Notes: a model not told the origin generated them from the sequence alone. DNA of 64,000 bases from Anaerolineales bacterium (GCA_014860805.1 JACZJB010000206.1:1-64000), one strand, 5' to 3'; shown: positions 18,041 to 27,637, numbered from the stretch's first letter. Numbers and translations: made by a program.

Positions 18041-19543
18041 TTAATGCGTAAGTTCCTGTGGCTGGAAGCACGGCTCATAATCTGCGCCGAGGATGACGCG
18101 ATATTGCACGGCGCTATTTGCGTCGGGGAGGGAAAGTATATTTGCCGAATACAGGCCAAGGCTATTGATGATCGTCTGTCGTTGGGTTGAATCCTGCCCG
18201 GGTGTGAAATCCACCAATACAGAGGAAGAATAGTTTCGGTGGTCGGCAGTCCCAAGAATGGTTTGATAACCCGCATAATTTAGGCGCGAGGCTGCAAGGG
18301 ATTCGAGGGTTTCAAAGCTGGCACCGTTTTGTACTTCCACGGTGATGGTTTCGCGGGTGACTGCGAAGTTGGATAGCGTGGTGGCTTCAACCAGCATTTG
18401 ACTTAACTCCGCCTCATTCGGAAGGAGAACGGATGCGCCTCCGGGGGTTATCCACGAGCTGACAAGGGGCGGGCGGATGAAGTAGCCGCGAATGTTGGCA
18501 TTGGTAAAGTTGACGGCGTAGGGCGCCATGCGGAGCATATCAGCAAGGCTGAGATCGGTAATGACCGTGCTTGAGAAATCATTATAGAGTTGAGGGATTT
18601 TACTGAAGGTGTCGGTCTGCAGGGCTTTTTGGAAGATGGTGCGCAATACTTCCTGTTGGCGACGCCCGCGGTCAAAGTCATTGGATTTGGAGCGGGAGCG
18701 GGCATACCATAAAGCAAGATCGCCATCCATGTGAACCTGACCGGGTCCGACTGTGTAAAGCCACCAATTGTTCTCGTTGTTTGGGTCGTACGATGGATCA
18801 ATTAATCGCCAGTCTGTGTAGGCGCATGAGACAGGGACTTCAATTCCTCCGAGCGTGTCTACAATTCGGCGGAATCCGTCGAACTCAACCATTGCAGTGT
18901 GGTCAATCCGAATGCCAAGGTTGTATGCAATGGCTTCTTTCAGGAGACCGGGTCCGCCGCCGGGATAGCCTCCAATTTCTCCGCTTTGATAAGCAGTATT
19001 CACACGCTGCATTCCAACCGTTGGGATGTAGATCCACAGATCGCGTGGAATCGAAATGAGAGACACCTGTCCTTCTTTCGGCCAGACAACGGCAATAACC
19101 AGGGTGTCGGTCCTGTACGAAGAGCCCGGGCGTTTGTCCGAACCAATGAGCAGAAAGTTGATGGTTTCATTGTCTGTCAGAGGCGGCAGGGCGGTAGGTT
19201 CTACCAAAGAGGATTGAGCCGGGGGAGCAGCTTGAGTGGGGAAGAGTTGATGGATTGCAAGTGTAGCTGTCGGTGAAGTTTGAGGCGCAATTACAGGGGA
19301 TGGGGTTTCCGTTGCAAAGAGCGGCTGGGCGGCGGATATGTTCGTGTCAAATGTATACAGAGAAGGCAGGGTGGGCGTGTACAGCGAAGGTTGAAATGGA
19401 GTTGGTGTTGGCGTTGAATTTGGCGCGGAAGTCACAAGCACAAAAGGCAATGCGCCTTGTTCAGGCGCAGGGGAGTTTGTTCCGCAGGCTGTTAGAGCAA
19501 TTAAAAACGCTGCGGTAAGTGAAAGGAATTTAAATAATTTCAT
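18041..19543 (-). CDS. LytR-CpsA-Psr (LCP) family protein
   Basis: Lipobox; LLIGSDKRPGSSYRTDTLVIAVVWPKEGQVSLISIPRDLWIYIP; LWYARSRSKSNDFDRGRRQQEVLRT. Confidence 0.93.
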   Translation of the reverse strand: MKLFKFLSLTAAFLIALTACGTNSPAPEQGALPFVLVTSAPNSTPTPTPFQPSLYTPTLPSLYTFDTNISAAQPLFATETPSPVIAPQTSPTATLAIHQLFPTQAAPPAQSSLVEPTALPPLTDNETINFLLIGSDKRPGSSYRTDTLVIAVVWPKEGQVSLISIPRDLWIYIPTVGMQRVNTAYQSGEIGGYPGGGPGLLKEAIAYNLGIRIDHTAMVEFDGFRRIVDTLGGIEVPVSCAYTDWRLIDPSYDPNNENNWWLYTVGPGQVHMDGDLALWYARSRSKSNDFDRGRRQQEVLRTIFQKALQTDTFSKIPQLYNDFSSTVITDLSLADMLRMAPYAVNFTNANIRGYFIRPPLVSSWITPGGASVLLPNEAELSQMLVEATTLSNFAVTRETITVEVQNGASFETLESLAASRLNYAGYQTILGTADHRNYSSSVLVDFTPGQDSTQRQTIINSLGLYSANILSLPDANSAVQYRVILGADYEPCFQPQELTH

Positions 19544-19581
19544 CTATGAATCTTTGCGGTCTGTGATGTGAGCGGTCTTAC

Positions 19582-20391
19582 CTATGGGAAGGCGGTCAGG
19601 CTGGCAGTAGGCGTCGGCATGGATGTAAAAGTTGGAGCAACGGTGGCAGATGGCGGCACAGGTGTGTCGCTGGGCTGCACTGTGATTGTAAACGGCAAAG
19701 CAGTCTCTGTCAGCGGGTCGGTGGGATATGGCGTAACAGTAACACCCGGCTGAGGGGTTGGGAAAGGCGTACGCGTGGAGACATTTGGCACCCAAAGGAC
19801 TTCGCCAATATAAACAATGTCGCTGGTCCTGCAATTGACGTTCTTTAGCAGACCCGCCGTGCTGTAGTGATTTGTGGCAATCGAATAGAAAGTGTCACCT
19901 GGTCTAACGGTGTAACTTTTTACCCAGCCCGCTGCTCCCTGCACACAGGACTGAAATGTACTGGTGGCGACAGGCGGAACGTACAACACTTTGCCGGCTA
20001 CAAGATTATCACTTACCAAACAGTTTCCGCGTTTCAGATCATCCCTGTTCACGCGATACCGCACAGCCAGGCTGTCCAGAGTATCGTTGGATTGCAATAT
20101 GATCTGGCTCCACCCCAATGGAGGCAGACAAGTGCTTTGAAATAATACATTTGTAGATGTGGGCAAAACTATTAAGGTTGGAGTGTCCAGACCGGGGATG
20201 GCCGTCAATGTCGGAGGAAATGTCGGCGTGGCTGTCAGAGGAAGCGGGGATGGCATCACAATATTGGTCGCTGTTGGAGCCGCCTCAGGGACAAATTCCA
20301 CAAGCGAGATCGATAACGCTCCCACCATTAACCCGATTGAGAGCATTGCGATCACGAGCGCATTGCCAAAATCGCGCAAGCCTTGCGTCAT
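19582..20391 (-). CDS. LysM domain-containing membrane-anchored protein
   Basis: N-terminal TM; two LysM-like repeats (SNDTLDSLAVRYRVNRDDLKRGN; RPGDTFYSIATNHYSTAGLLKNVN). Confidence 0.85.
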   Translation of the reverse strand: MTQGLRDFGNALVIAMLSIGLMVGALSISLVEFVPEAAPTATNIVMPSPLPLTATPTFPPTLTAIPGLDTPTLIVLPTSTNVLFQSTCLPPLGWSQIILQSNDTLDSLAVRYRVNRDDLKRGNCLVSDNLVAGKVLYVPPVATSTFQSCVQGAAGWVKSYTVRPGDTFYSIATNHYSTAGLLKNVNCRTSDIVYIGEVLWVPNVSTRTPFPTPQPGVTVTPYPTDPLTETALPFTITVQPSDTPVPPSATVAPTFTSMPTPTASLTAFP

Positions 20392-22796
20392 TTCTTTCCT
20401 TTGACTTCACTATTTTTTTCAGGGCCTGCGGAACCGGCAATCGGCAGCAAAACGCTGAACGTTGACCCAACTCCTTGTTCACTTTCCACCCATATTCGTC
20501 CATGTTGAGCTTCCGTGAGAGCCTTGGCGATGGAAAGCCCAACACCTGTATCGCCAACTCCCTGAATAAGAACATTATCTGCACGGTACAAGCGAGTGAA
20601 GACTCGCGGCAGGTCAATGGATGCAATTCCGCCGCCGCTATCCGTCACCTGAATCAGAATGTAATCCAACCCATTCTCGCTTCGGGTCTGGACCTTGAGC
20701 CTGACCGTCCCCTCAAACGGAGTGGCCGCCCCTGCATTTTGCATCAAATGGATCAAAATCTGCTGCAACGCCTCACGGTCTGCTTGAATGGGAGCAAGCG
20801 TCTTTGGCAAATCCAGGTGCATGGAAATATTTTTCTCGCGCACCTGCGTGCTTGTGTAGGACATGGCATTGTCAATGATTGAATTCAAATCCACAGATTC
20901 AGGCTTGAGATCGTTCAATTCCGTTTCCAACGTTGTGACCTGGATCATGTCATCTGTTAAACTGCGGATGCGTTCTGTGGAAGCCTTGATCCGCTCCACA
21001 AATTTTCTTTGCAGCGCGCCAAGAATCCCGACCGACTCGCCGAGTAACAGATCCGTGTACCCAACAATGGATGACAAGGGTTGGCGCAATTCCTGCGAAA
21101 TGGACGCAATGACCTCAGCCTGTTCCGTGCTTTTTGTGGCTGCGCGCCCTTTCTCCATTTCGTGTGCTTTCATGTTTGCATCTGCAAGCTGGTTTTGCAA
21201 ACGCGCAAGTTCCTGTAATGTTGTCTTAAGTTCCTTTTCAACCTGCGAAGCGGAAGCGGATGGCTGAAGGTTTTTGCCCGAACGCAGTTCGGCATTTTCC
21301 TGCTGTAATTGCTCTATGATATGAATCGATTCTTCCTGAGCTACTCGCAGGGACGATACTTCGGTGGCGCCGCTTTTTTGGATCTCTGCCCGGGCTGCTT
21401 CCAGCTGCTGAGTGAGTTCCTGCACCTGGCGCTCCAGTTGGATGGTTTGTGTCCGCGCCTGATCGGCTTGTGCTTCCAGTTTATTTATATTTTGACTTCG
21501 CTTGATGATGGGTACAAGCGACATGGCAATGTTGGAGAGGAAAGCCTGATCTTCTGCTGTCCAGGTTCGGTCGGAATAGGGAGAGAGTAAAAGCAGACCG
21601 CCCAGTGATTCTTTCTCCGGGGTGAGGATCGGCACACTCAATAAGTGACCGGGATTGGTCAAGCCAAGGATATCCCCAAGTCCTTTAATGTCTGCGGAAG
21701 TACTGCTGGCAGGCATTCGCAAGGGACGCCCACGCTGGAGGGAATTTGCCAGCATGGGAATGGAACCTTTATTAAGCGAACCGCCTTCTAAACTGTCTTC
21801 ACGGATAAGATCGTATCCGCCGGCAATCACCATCTGGTTGTTGTTGTCTGTCAGATAGATCATGAAGCACAAGTCAGAAAGCATTGTCTGAGCAATGGCG
21901 CGGGTAACCGCCTGGCTGACCTTTGTCGGGTTCGACTCTGCCGCGAGCGCGAGCATGGCATGGAAGGTTTTTGGATCGGTGCTATATCGTCTGCGTTCCG
22001 GGTTTGCAGTATCTTGTTGCTTGGTTGCTTTCGGCCGAGGAGCAGAAACCGTGATTTGTCCCGGTGTGGCGAACCGTTGCGGCAGTGTCAACAAAATGGG
22101 ATACGCCGCCATGTATGCCAGACGCACGATTCCCGAATAGTTTCCTTCAATTTGAAACAATAAATGACCCACATGGCCTAGAAAACCCAGGAATAGCAAA
22201 GTCACCCCATTCCACATGCTGTCCGGCCTGCGGATGAAAAGAATGGTAATGCCGACCAATGCCATGAAAAGTGAGATGATTTGCCACAGCCAATCATCAA
22301 CGGTCTGATTGTAACTTAATGAGGCAAACTGAGGATCGGCGATCTGAGTCTGCCATGTGAGCAGGCTTACTCCCAAAGCTACCAATATCAGCAGACTTAG
22401 CAGCGTCGCTGCCGCGTCTGCCCCGCGGTTTGGCTCAGGAAAGGCATACAGCCAGGTGATCCAAATGATGCCGAACAGAATGAAAGCCCTGTCCATTGGC
22501 GGCAGAATCGTTCTTGGTTCGACAATTTGCTGCCAGCCCAGCCCGCTGAAAATGAACATGAAAATTTGCGCGCAAAGTAAAATGCCTAGCCCCACAAAAG
22601 CGCGTTTTGCCTGTGGAAATTCGCTGACCCGCCAGTGATTAAACGCAGATTGCAGCGCGCTCGCCACGGCGAACACCAAAACTATATAATAAATTAAATC
22701 CCCGGGGGGAACCGTCAGCTGTGTGAGGATTAAACTGGTAAATGCGTTCATGCACTCACGATTATACTGCCAGTTCAAAAAATATGTCCCACCCAA
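20388..22796 (-). CDS. Membrane GAF sensor histidine-kinase-like protein with atypical H-box
   Basis: N-terminal TM array, GAF, coiled coil, SQELRQPLSSIVGY, N-box, DSGGGI, GVGLSIAK; phosphoacceptor His replaced by Gln. Confidence 0.88.
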   Translation of the reverse strand: MGGTYFLNWQYNRECMNAFTSLILTQLTVPPGDLIYYIVLVFAVASALQSAFNHWRVSEFPQAKRAFVGLGILLCAQIFMFIFSGLGWQQIVEPRTILPPMDRAFILFGIIWITWLYAFPEPNRGADAAATLLSLLILVALGVSLLTWQTQIADPQFASLSYNQTVDDWLWQIISLFMALVGITILFIRRPDSMWNGVTLLFLGFLGHVGHLLFQIEGNYSGIVRLAYMAAYPILLTLPQRFATPGQITVSAPRPKATKQQDTANPERRRYSTDPKTFHAMLALAAESNPTKVSQAVTRAIAQTMLSDLCFMIYLTDNNNQMVIAGGYDLIREDSLEGGSLNKGSIPMLANSLQRGRPLRMPASSTSADIKGLGDILGLTNPGHLLSVPILTPEKESLGGLLLLSPYSDRTWTAEDQAFLSNIAMSLVPIIKRSQNINKLEAQADQARTQTIQLERQVQELTQQLEAARAEIQKSGATEVSSLRVAQEESIHIIEQLQQENAELRSGKNLQPSASASQVEKELKTTLQELARLQNQLADANMKAHEMEKGRAATKSTEQAEVIASISQELRQPLSSIVGYTDLLLGESVGILGALQRKFVERIKASTERIRSLTDDMIQVTTLETELNDLKPESVDLNSIIDNAMSYTSTQVREKNISMHLDLPKTLAPIQADREALQQILIHLMQNAGAATPFEGTVRLKVQTRSENGLDYILIQVTDSGGGIASIDLPRVFTRLYRADNVLIQGVGDTGVGLSIAKALTEAQHGRIWVESEQGVGSTFSVLLPIAGSAGPEKNSEVKGKK

Positions 22797-22814
22797 CGTA
22801 TAATTATCATTACG

Positions 22815-24209
22815 ATGTTCAATAGCAAAAATTCCATTTGGTACGCAAGCGCAGTAATTTTGGCTGCCATCCTAATTCCTGTTATTTTTACAGGGTATTC
22901 TTCCATTAAACGCGCAGACTCTGAATTCGCCGCGCAAAATTACGCGAAAGCTTTCGAATATTATCAGCAGGCGGCGCGCCTGCTCCCCTGGCGTAGCGAC
23001 CTTTTGGAAAAGGCGGGTATCGCTGCGTATGCAAGCAACGATTATTCAACCGCGATTGCTTATCTGAGTAAGTCTTTACCGCGTACTGAACAAGGCTGGC
23101 TAGCATTGGGAAATTCCTATCTGAACATGAACGAGACGCCTTCTGCGCTGCAAGCATATCAGCAGGGTTTGCGCTTTTACGATTCCGCTTCGCTGTATTC
23201 CGGGCTTGCCTTCATTTATCGCAGCCAAAAAGATTGGCCTGCCGAGCGGGACGCACTTCAGAATCAATTGCGCCTCGATATCAGCGATGCCTACACTCAT
23301 TATAGACTTGGTCTCCTGTTGACCTTCCTTGCCCCAGAACAGGCTCTTTCGGAATTAACGCTCGCCTCTTCGCTGGACCCTGAAACTGATTCGGCTGTGC
23401 AGACATTAATCGCTGCCTTGAATCTATCAGCCACGCAGCCCGACGCATCTGAGCAAATGCTGACGATTGGACGCGCTCTCGGTCTCGTACAGGAATGGGA
23501 ATTGTCGCTTGCGGCATTTGAGAAGGCAATCGAATTGGACGGGGAAAATGCTGAGGCGTGGGCGTGGCTTGGCGAAGCGAAACAGCAGATCGGTCAGGAT
23601 GGAAGCGTGGAACTTGATCGCGCATTGACCCTTGATCATAAATCGGTCATCGTTCGAGCGCTGCGCGGCTTGTATTGGAATCGTCAAGGAAAATACGAAC
23701 AGATGCGTGCTGAATATGCGCTTGCCGCAGAGTTTGACCCAGCCAACCCTGCATGGCAGGCAGCGCTGGGAGACGCATATCTTAAGCTGGGTGACCTGAC
23801 TTCTGCATTGAACAGGTATCAACGGGCTGCTGAACTTGCCCCGACTGATCCAACGTACTGGCGGCTGTTGGCTGTTTTTTGTGCGGAGAACAGGGTGAAC
23901 GTGGAAGACATCGGTTTGCCTGCCGCGCAAAATGCCGCACAGCTTGCGCCGAACGATCCTTTTGCGTTGGACGCTTTGGGTTGGGCATATCTGTCTTCGG
24001 GGCGATATGCCAATGCGGAGCAAACATTGCTGGATGTTATTGCCGATTACCCGAATCATTTTCCCGCGCACATTCATCTTGCCATGACGCATCTTGCTCA
24101 GGGAAACCGCGCCGCCGCGTTCAATCAATTGACTTTTGTCCGTGACGCTGACTCAGGCGGCAATTATGCGGCGTTAGCCGATGAGATGTTGAAGAGGTAT
24201 TTTCCTTAA
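22815..24209 (+). CDS. TPR repeat protein
   Basis: N-terminal TM followed by many tetratricopeptide-like repeats. Confidence 0.88.
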   Translation: MFNSKNSIWYASAVILAAILIPVIFTGYSSIKRADSEFAAQNYAKAFEYYQQAARLLPWRSDLLEKAGIAAYASNDYSTAIAYLSKSLPRTEQGWLALGNSYLNMNETPSALQAYQQGLRFYDSASLYSGLAFIYRSQKDWPAERDALQNQLRLDISDAYTHYRLGLLLTFLAPEQALSELTLASSLDPETDSAVQTLIAALNLSATQPDASEQMLTIGRALGLVQEWELSLAAFEKAIELDGENAEAWAWLGEAKQQIGQDGSVELDRALTLDHKSVIVRALRGLYWNRQGKYEQMRAEYALAAEFDPANPAWQAALGDAYLKLGDLTSALNRYQRAAELAPTDPTYWRLLAVFCAENRVNVEDIGLPAAQNAAQLAPNDPFALDALGWAYLSSGRYANAEQTLLDVIADYPNHFPAHIHLAMTHLAQGNRAAAFNQLTFVRDADSGGNYAALADEMLKRYFP

Positions 24210-24251
24210 ATCATAAAACGTCCCGAAAATTTTTCGGGACGTTTTATGATT
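24209..24251. terminator. Bidirectional terminator, 21-bp perfect arms
   Basis: AATCATAAAACGTCCCGAAAA-t-TTTTCGGGACGTTTTATGATT at convergent junction. Confidence 0.9.
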
Positions 24252-25092
24252 ATTTGGGGGAAAATAAAATATCTTCCACGGGTGTTTTCAGTTGCAAGCG
24301 CCGCCCCGTGATCTTCATCAAATCTGCAAGGGACTTTTTCTTTGTGCCGTCCCACAGGACGAGATTATCCCTTTGTTTCGCCATGTATTCTTCCAGTTTC
24401 CCGAAATCTGAATAATTATCAAAGAAACCTACCAGGCGTCGGAAGAGTTTTGGCAAAACCAAAACATCTTCCTGCAGAGTCCGCATGTCAAGCAGTGTGA
24501 AATCGGGTGTGCGGTCAATGGACCAGATTCCGCGCTTGGTTTTTCTGGCGCGGGTTACCACTGCGCGAATCTTTTCTGCGAAGATTCTGTCGGTTGAGGT
24601 GTAGAAGGTGGGATAGACCAATCCTTCGCGCGCCAATTGAAAATTGAGCGAGTCTTCCACCGGCAGTGCAGTTGAATCCATAACGGCGCCGTCGATGAGT
24701 TTTGCGTTTTTTGGAAAGAGATAACTGACTGGGCGTCCGAAGCGGTCTGTCGAAGCGGAGGCAATGAAGCCTGCCTTGCCGTCGTCCGCATCCACGATCT
24801 GGGTTACGCTCAGGCTGTATATCACCGATTTTATGTTGAGCATATCCAATAAAGATTCCAGCGCGGCGATCGCAAATGCCCGCGACTGGTGATAGCCTTC
24901 ATAGTGTGTTTCGAGCGCGTCAATCGATTCCACGCGCAGTTGTTTCTTTTTAGCGGCTTTGAGAGCGGGAGTGCCCCACTCGAAGAAATCCCAATTCTCC
25001 GCTTTATTTGCCTGAAAACGGATCGAGTCGCCGTCGGGTTGAAAGCCTTTTACGTGAAATGTCCCTGCAATGATTTTATATAGTGCCATCAT
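24250..25092 (-). CDS. Staphylococcal nuclease-like (TNase/SNase) domain protein
   Basis: DGDSIRF..LRVESIDALETHY..DRFGRPVSYLF..AREGLVYPTFY pattern resembles SNase motifs; start taken as M(M)ALYK. Confidence 0.6.
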   Translation of the reverse strand: MMALYKIIAGTFHVKGFQPDGDSIRFQANKAENWDFFEWGTPALKAAKKKQLRVESIDALETHYEGYHQSRAFAIAALESLLDMLNIKSVIYSLSVTQIVDADDGKAGFIASASTDRFGRPVSYLFPKNAKLIDGAVMDSTALPVEDSLNFQLAREGLVYPTFYTSTDRIFAEKIRAVVTRARKTKRGIWSIDRTPDFTLLDMRTLQEDVLVLPKLFRRLVGFFDNYSDFGKLEEYMAKQRDNLVLWDGTKKKSLADLMKITGRRLQLKTPVEDILFSPK

Positions 25093-25166
25093 AGTCTCCT
25101 TTGTTGGTGTATTTATTATAGGGAATTTCCCTGCCAAAGGCAACCGACTCACAGTAAAATCAGCAC

Positions 25167-25439
25167 ATGCCTACTGTCCGCTTTCCCGCGTTGATGAAAT
25201 TCTATGTGGATAACCAGAGCGAATTTGAAGTGAGCGGTTCCTCAGTTGCCGAATTGATCGACAATATCCTCGTTCTTTACCCCGCGCTGAAACCGCATTT
25301 GCTTGATGCAAAGGGTGACCTGCGCAGGCACTTCAATATTTTTGTGAACGGCATTCATTTGCAGGAATTGAACGGAATGGATACGAAACTAAAAGAAGGG
25401 GACAAGGTCATCCTGATGGCATCCGCAGCGGGGGGATAA
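25167..25439 (+). CDS. MoaD/ThiS family sulfur-carrier protein (CysO-like)
   Basis: 90-aa beta-grasp protein ending in ASAAGG (C-terminal GG). Confidence 0.85.
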   Translation: MPTVRFPALMKFYVDNQSEFEVSGSSVAELIDNILVLYPALKPHLLDAKGDLRRHFNIFVNGIHLQELNGMDTKLKEGDKVILMASAAGG

Positions 25440-25447
25440 TTTTTTCA

Positions 25448-25475
25448 TTGACAAATCGGGTAAGATACGTAAAAT
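25448..25475 (+). promoter_or_regulatory. Predicted promoter upstream of Cys leader peptide / cysteine synthase
   Basis: TTGACA (25448-25453)-N16-TAAAAT (25470-25475). Confidence 0.7.
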
Positions 25476-25494
25476 AACCAACATCTAATCGAAA

Positions 25495-25548
25495 ATGAAA
25501 TCATCCAACCTTTACTTACATTGCTTGTGTCTATCGCGGGGCTCGTAG
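25495..25548 (+). CDS. Putative cysteine-rich leader peptide MKSSNLYLHCLCLSRGS*
   Basis: ATG AAA TCA TCC AAC CTT TAC TTA CAT TGC TTG TGT CTA TCG CGG GGC TCG TAG, between promoter and strong RNA stem; not in ORF track because short. Confidence 0.6.
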   Translation: MKSSNLYLHCLCLSRGS

Positions 25549-25656
25549 CCGCCGCCTGAGACAGACCCTCCGCAGTCAACGGAATCAGACGGTAGGACGA
25601 CCCCCGCTTGCAGAATTTTGCATAGTGTGGCGTTTGTTCGCCGTCTTTTTGTTTAC
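25536..25656 (+). promoter_or_regulatory. Structured leader RNA (candidate attenuator) of the cysteine synthase gene
   Basis: GCGGGG (25536-25541)/CCCCGC (25602-25607) with nested CGT/ACG and CCGCCTGA/TCAGACGG pairs; downstream GGCG-tttgtt-CGCC then GTCTTTTTGTTT. Confidence 0.55.
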
Positions 25657-25687
25657 CCGTTGGCTGCTTTTTGATTTAAGAGATTTC

Positions 25688-26638
25688 ATGACTTTACTAG
25701 ACTTTCGATTAGCTGAATCAAACTTACGTTCGCTGAATGGACTGCCCGCTCACGTTGGGAATACACCTCTCCTTCCGCTTCGCCGGCTGCGCCTCGGCCT
25801 GTCTCCTCGTGTCCAAATATTCGCCAAAGCTGAATGGTTTAACCCCGGAGGTTCTGTCAAAGACAGACCTGCGTTGAACATTATCCAGACCGCCATCCTG
25901 AATGGCGACTTGGGCAATGGCAAACGCCTGCTGGATTCCACATCTGGAAACATGGGAATTTCATACGCCACCTTTGGCGCAGCGTTGGGGATTCCCGTCA
26001 CATTGGCGTTGCCTGCCAGCGCCAGTTCCGAACGCATTTCCATCCTCAAAGCCCTCGGCGCGGAATTGATTCTCACGGATCCGCTCGAAGGTTCGGATGG
26101 AGCGATTTTGAAAGCGCGCGAACTTGCCGCTGAAAAGCCGGACTTGTATTGGTATGCCAATCAATACAACAACCCTGCCAATCCGCAGGCGCATTACATC
26201 TCCACGGGACCAGAGATCCTGTGCCAGACGGACGAGCAAATAACTCATTTCATTGCAGGTCTTGGTACTTCCGGCACGTTGATGGGCACGGGACGTTATC
26301 TGCGTGAGCAATTACCGCATGTGAAGATTTTGGCTTTCCAACCTGATGCATCTTTCCATGGTTTGGAAGGACTTAAGCACATGCCGACTGCGATCAAGCC
26401 TGGGATTTATGATGAGTCGTTCGCTGGTACCCCGCTCGCAGTTAAGACAGAGGCGGCGCATGAGATGGTGATCAGTTTGGCGCGGGAGGAAGGTCTCTTT
26501 GTTGGGATATCCTCCGGGGCTGCGGTTGTGGCTGCGCTTCAAGTGGCAAGTGAATTAGATGAAGGCGTTGTAGTGACACTGTTCCCCGATGCTGGCTATA
26601 AGTATTTGAGCGATACAAGTTTGTGGGAGAGTAAGTAA
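25688..26638 (+). CDS. PLP-dependent cysteine synthase family protein (CysM/CysK-like)
   Basis: GNTPLLPLRR, GGSVKDRPALNII, STSGNMGISYA, GLGTSGTLMGTGRYL; start taken as MTLLDFRL, after the leader. Confidence 0.9.
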   Translation: MTLLDFRLAESNLRSLNGLPAHVGNTPLLPLRRLRLGLSPRVQIFAKAEWFNPGGSVKDRPALNIIQTAILNGDLGNGKRLLDSTSGNMGISYATFGAALGIPVTLALPASASSERISILKALGAELILTDPLEGSDGAILKARELAAEKPDLYWYANQYNNPANPQAHYISTGPEILCQTDEQITHFIAGLGTSGTLMGTGRYLREQLPHVKILAFQPDASFHGLEGLKHMPTAIKPGIYDESFAGTPLAVKTEAAHEMVISLAREEGLFVGISSGAAVVAALQVASELDEGVVVTLFPDAGYKYLSDTSLWESK

Positions 26639-27048
26639 TGCTGGCAGTTCCAGGTGAATTGATCGGACAAATTAGCAGGCATGTTGAGGAAGCCTACCCT
26701 GAAGAGGGGGCTGGCTTTTTGATCGGCGTGGAGGGCGAGGTGCGGCAGATTTTGTCTTTGCCCAATGCACGTGAGTACGAGGCTCGCCACAACCGATTTT
26801 TGTTCACGCCTGAGGATTATCTCAAGGCTGAATTGGAAGCTGACCGTCTTGGCTTGAGTTTGATCGGCGTATTTCACTCACACCCCGATTGCCCGAACAT
26901 CCCGTCTGAATATGACCGTGAATGGGCGCAGCCTTTTTTCTCCTACGTCATCACGCGCGTGGATGCGGGCAAGGCGGTCAATCACCGCTCATGGCGGCTG
27001 GTGGAAGATCGTTCGAAGTATGAAGAAGAAGAGATAAAAATTCTATAA
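26638..27048 (+). CDS. JAMM/MPN (M67) metalloprotease, Mec-like sulfur-carrier hydrolase
   Basis: EEGAGFLIG; GVFHSHPDCPNIPSEYDREWA (H-S-H-P...D JAMM motif); start overlaps cysteine synthase stop. Confidence 0.88.
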   Translation: MLAVPGELIGQISRHVEEAYPEEGAGFLIGVEGEVRQILSLPNAREYEARHNRFLFTPEDYLKAELEADRLGLSLIGVFHSHPDCPNIPSEYDREWAQPFFSYVITRVDAGKAVNHRSWRLVEDRSKYEEEEIKIL

Positions 27049-27067
27049 TGACTTTGGTGGTTGAACT

Positions 27068-27109
27068 GCCCTTCGACTGCTCCGCAAAAGACGCGGCTCC
27101 GCTCAGGGC
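27068..27109. repeat. Imperfect intergenic inverted repeat
   Basis: GCCCTTCGACTGCTCCGC..GCGGCTCCGCTCAGGGC. Confidence 0.6.
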
Positions 27110-27142
27110 GAACATCACTGCCATAAAAAACAGGATATTAAT

Positions 27143-27637
27143 ATGACATCGCAAACCTTACAAAAAGTGGATCATTCCGCGTTAAAAACGAATCAATTGT
27201 TCATTATCTTGTTGAACATTCTGGCTTTTATCATCAATCAACCCATCCTTACTGCCTTTGTGGCTTTGGTGTTGGGAATTGGCGCCGTTTTGAAAACTCC
27301 CGGTTTTGGATTCGTGTACAAGTCCATATTTAAGCCGCGTGGATGGATGAAGCCCGATGTGCTGGAAGATAACCCCGAACCGCATCGTTTTTCACAGATC
27401 GTTGGCTTCTCATTTCTATTGGTTGGTGCGATTTCTCTGTTCCTGGGTTTCATTGGCCTGGGCTGGACATTAGTCTGGATCGTGATCGCCCTCGCTTCCT
27501 TAAATGCCTTTGGCGGTTTCTGCGTGGGATGCGCTGTGTATTACTGGCTCGCACGATTTAACCTGCCCGGTTTTGGAAAGCAGCCACCTGCGGGAACCTT
27601 CCCCGGTGCAAAGCCGAAAGCTGGGGTGACCGCATGA
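27143..27637 (+). CDS. DUF4395-like membrane protein
   Basis: Multi-TM protein with FGGFCVGCAVYY CxxC motif; 4-nt overlap with thioredoxin gene. Confidence 0.7.
   Translation: MTSQTLQKVDHSALKTNQLFIILLNILAFIINQPILTAFVALVLGIGAVLKTPGFGFVYKSIFKPRGWMKPDVLEDNPEPHRFSQIVGFSFLLVGAISLFLGFIGLGWTLVWIVIALASLNAFGGFCVGCAVYYWLARFNLPGFGKQPPAGTFPGAKPKAGVTA

Noticed and set aside
25480-25660. Stand-alone ncRNA (6S RNA, tmRNA or SAM riboswitch) before the cysteine synthase
   Set aside because: No SAM-I core, no tmRNA ends, and the promoter-proximal Cys-codon ORF with downstream stem fits a leader better; an Infernal/Rfam search is still needed to exclude a known family.
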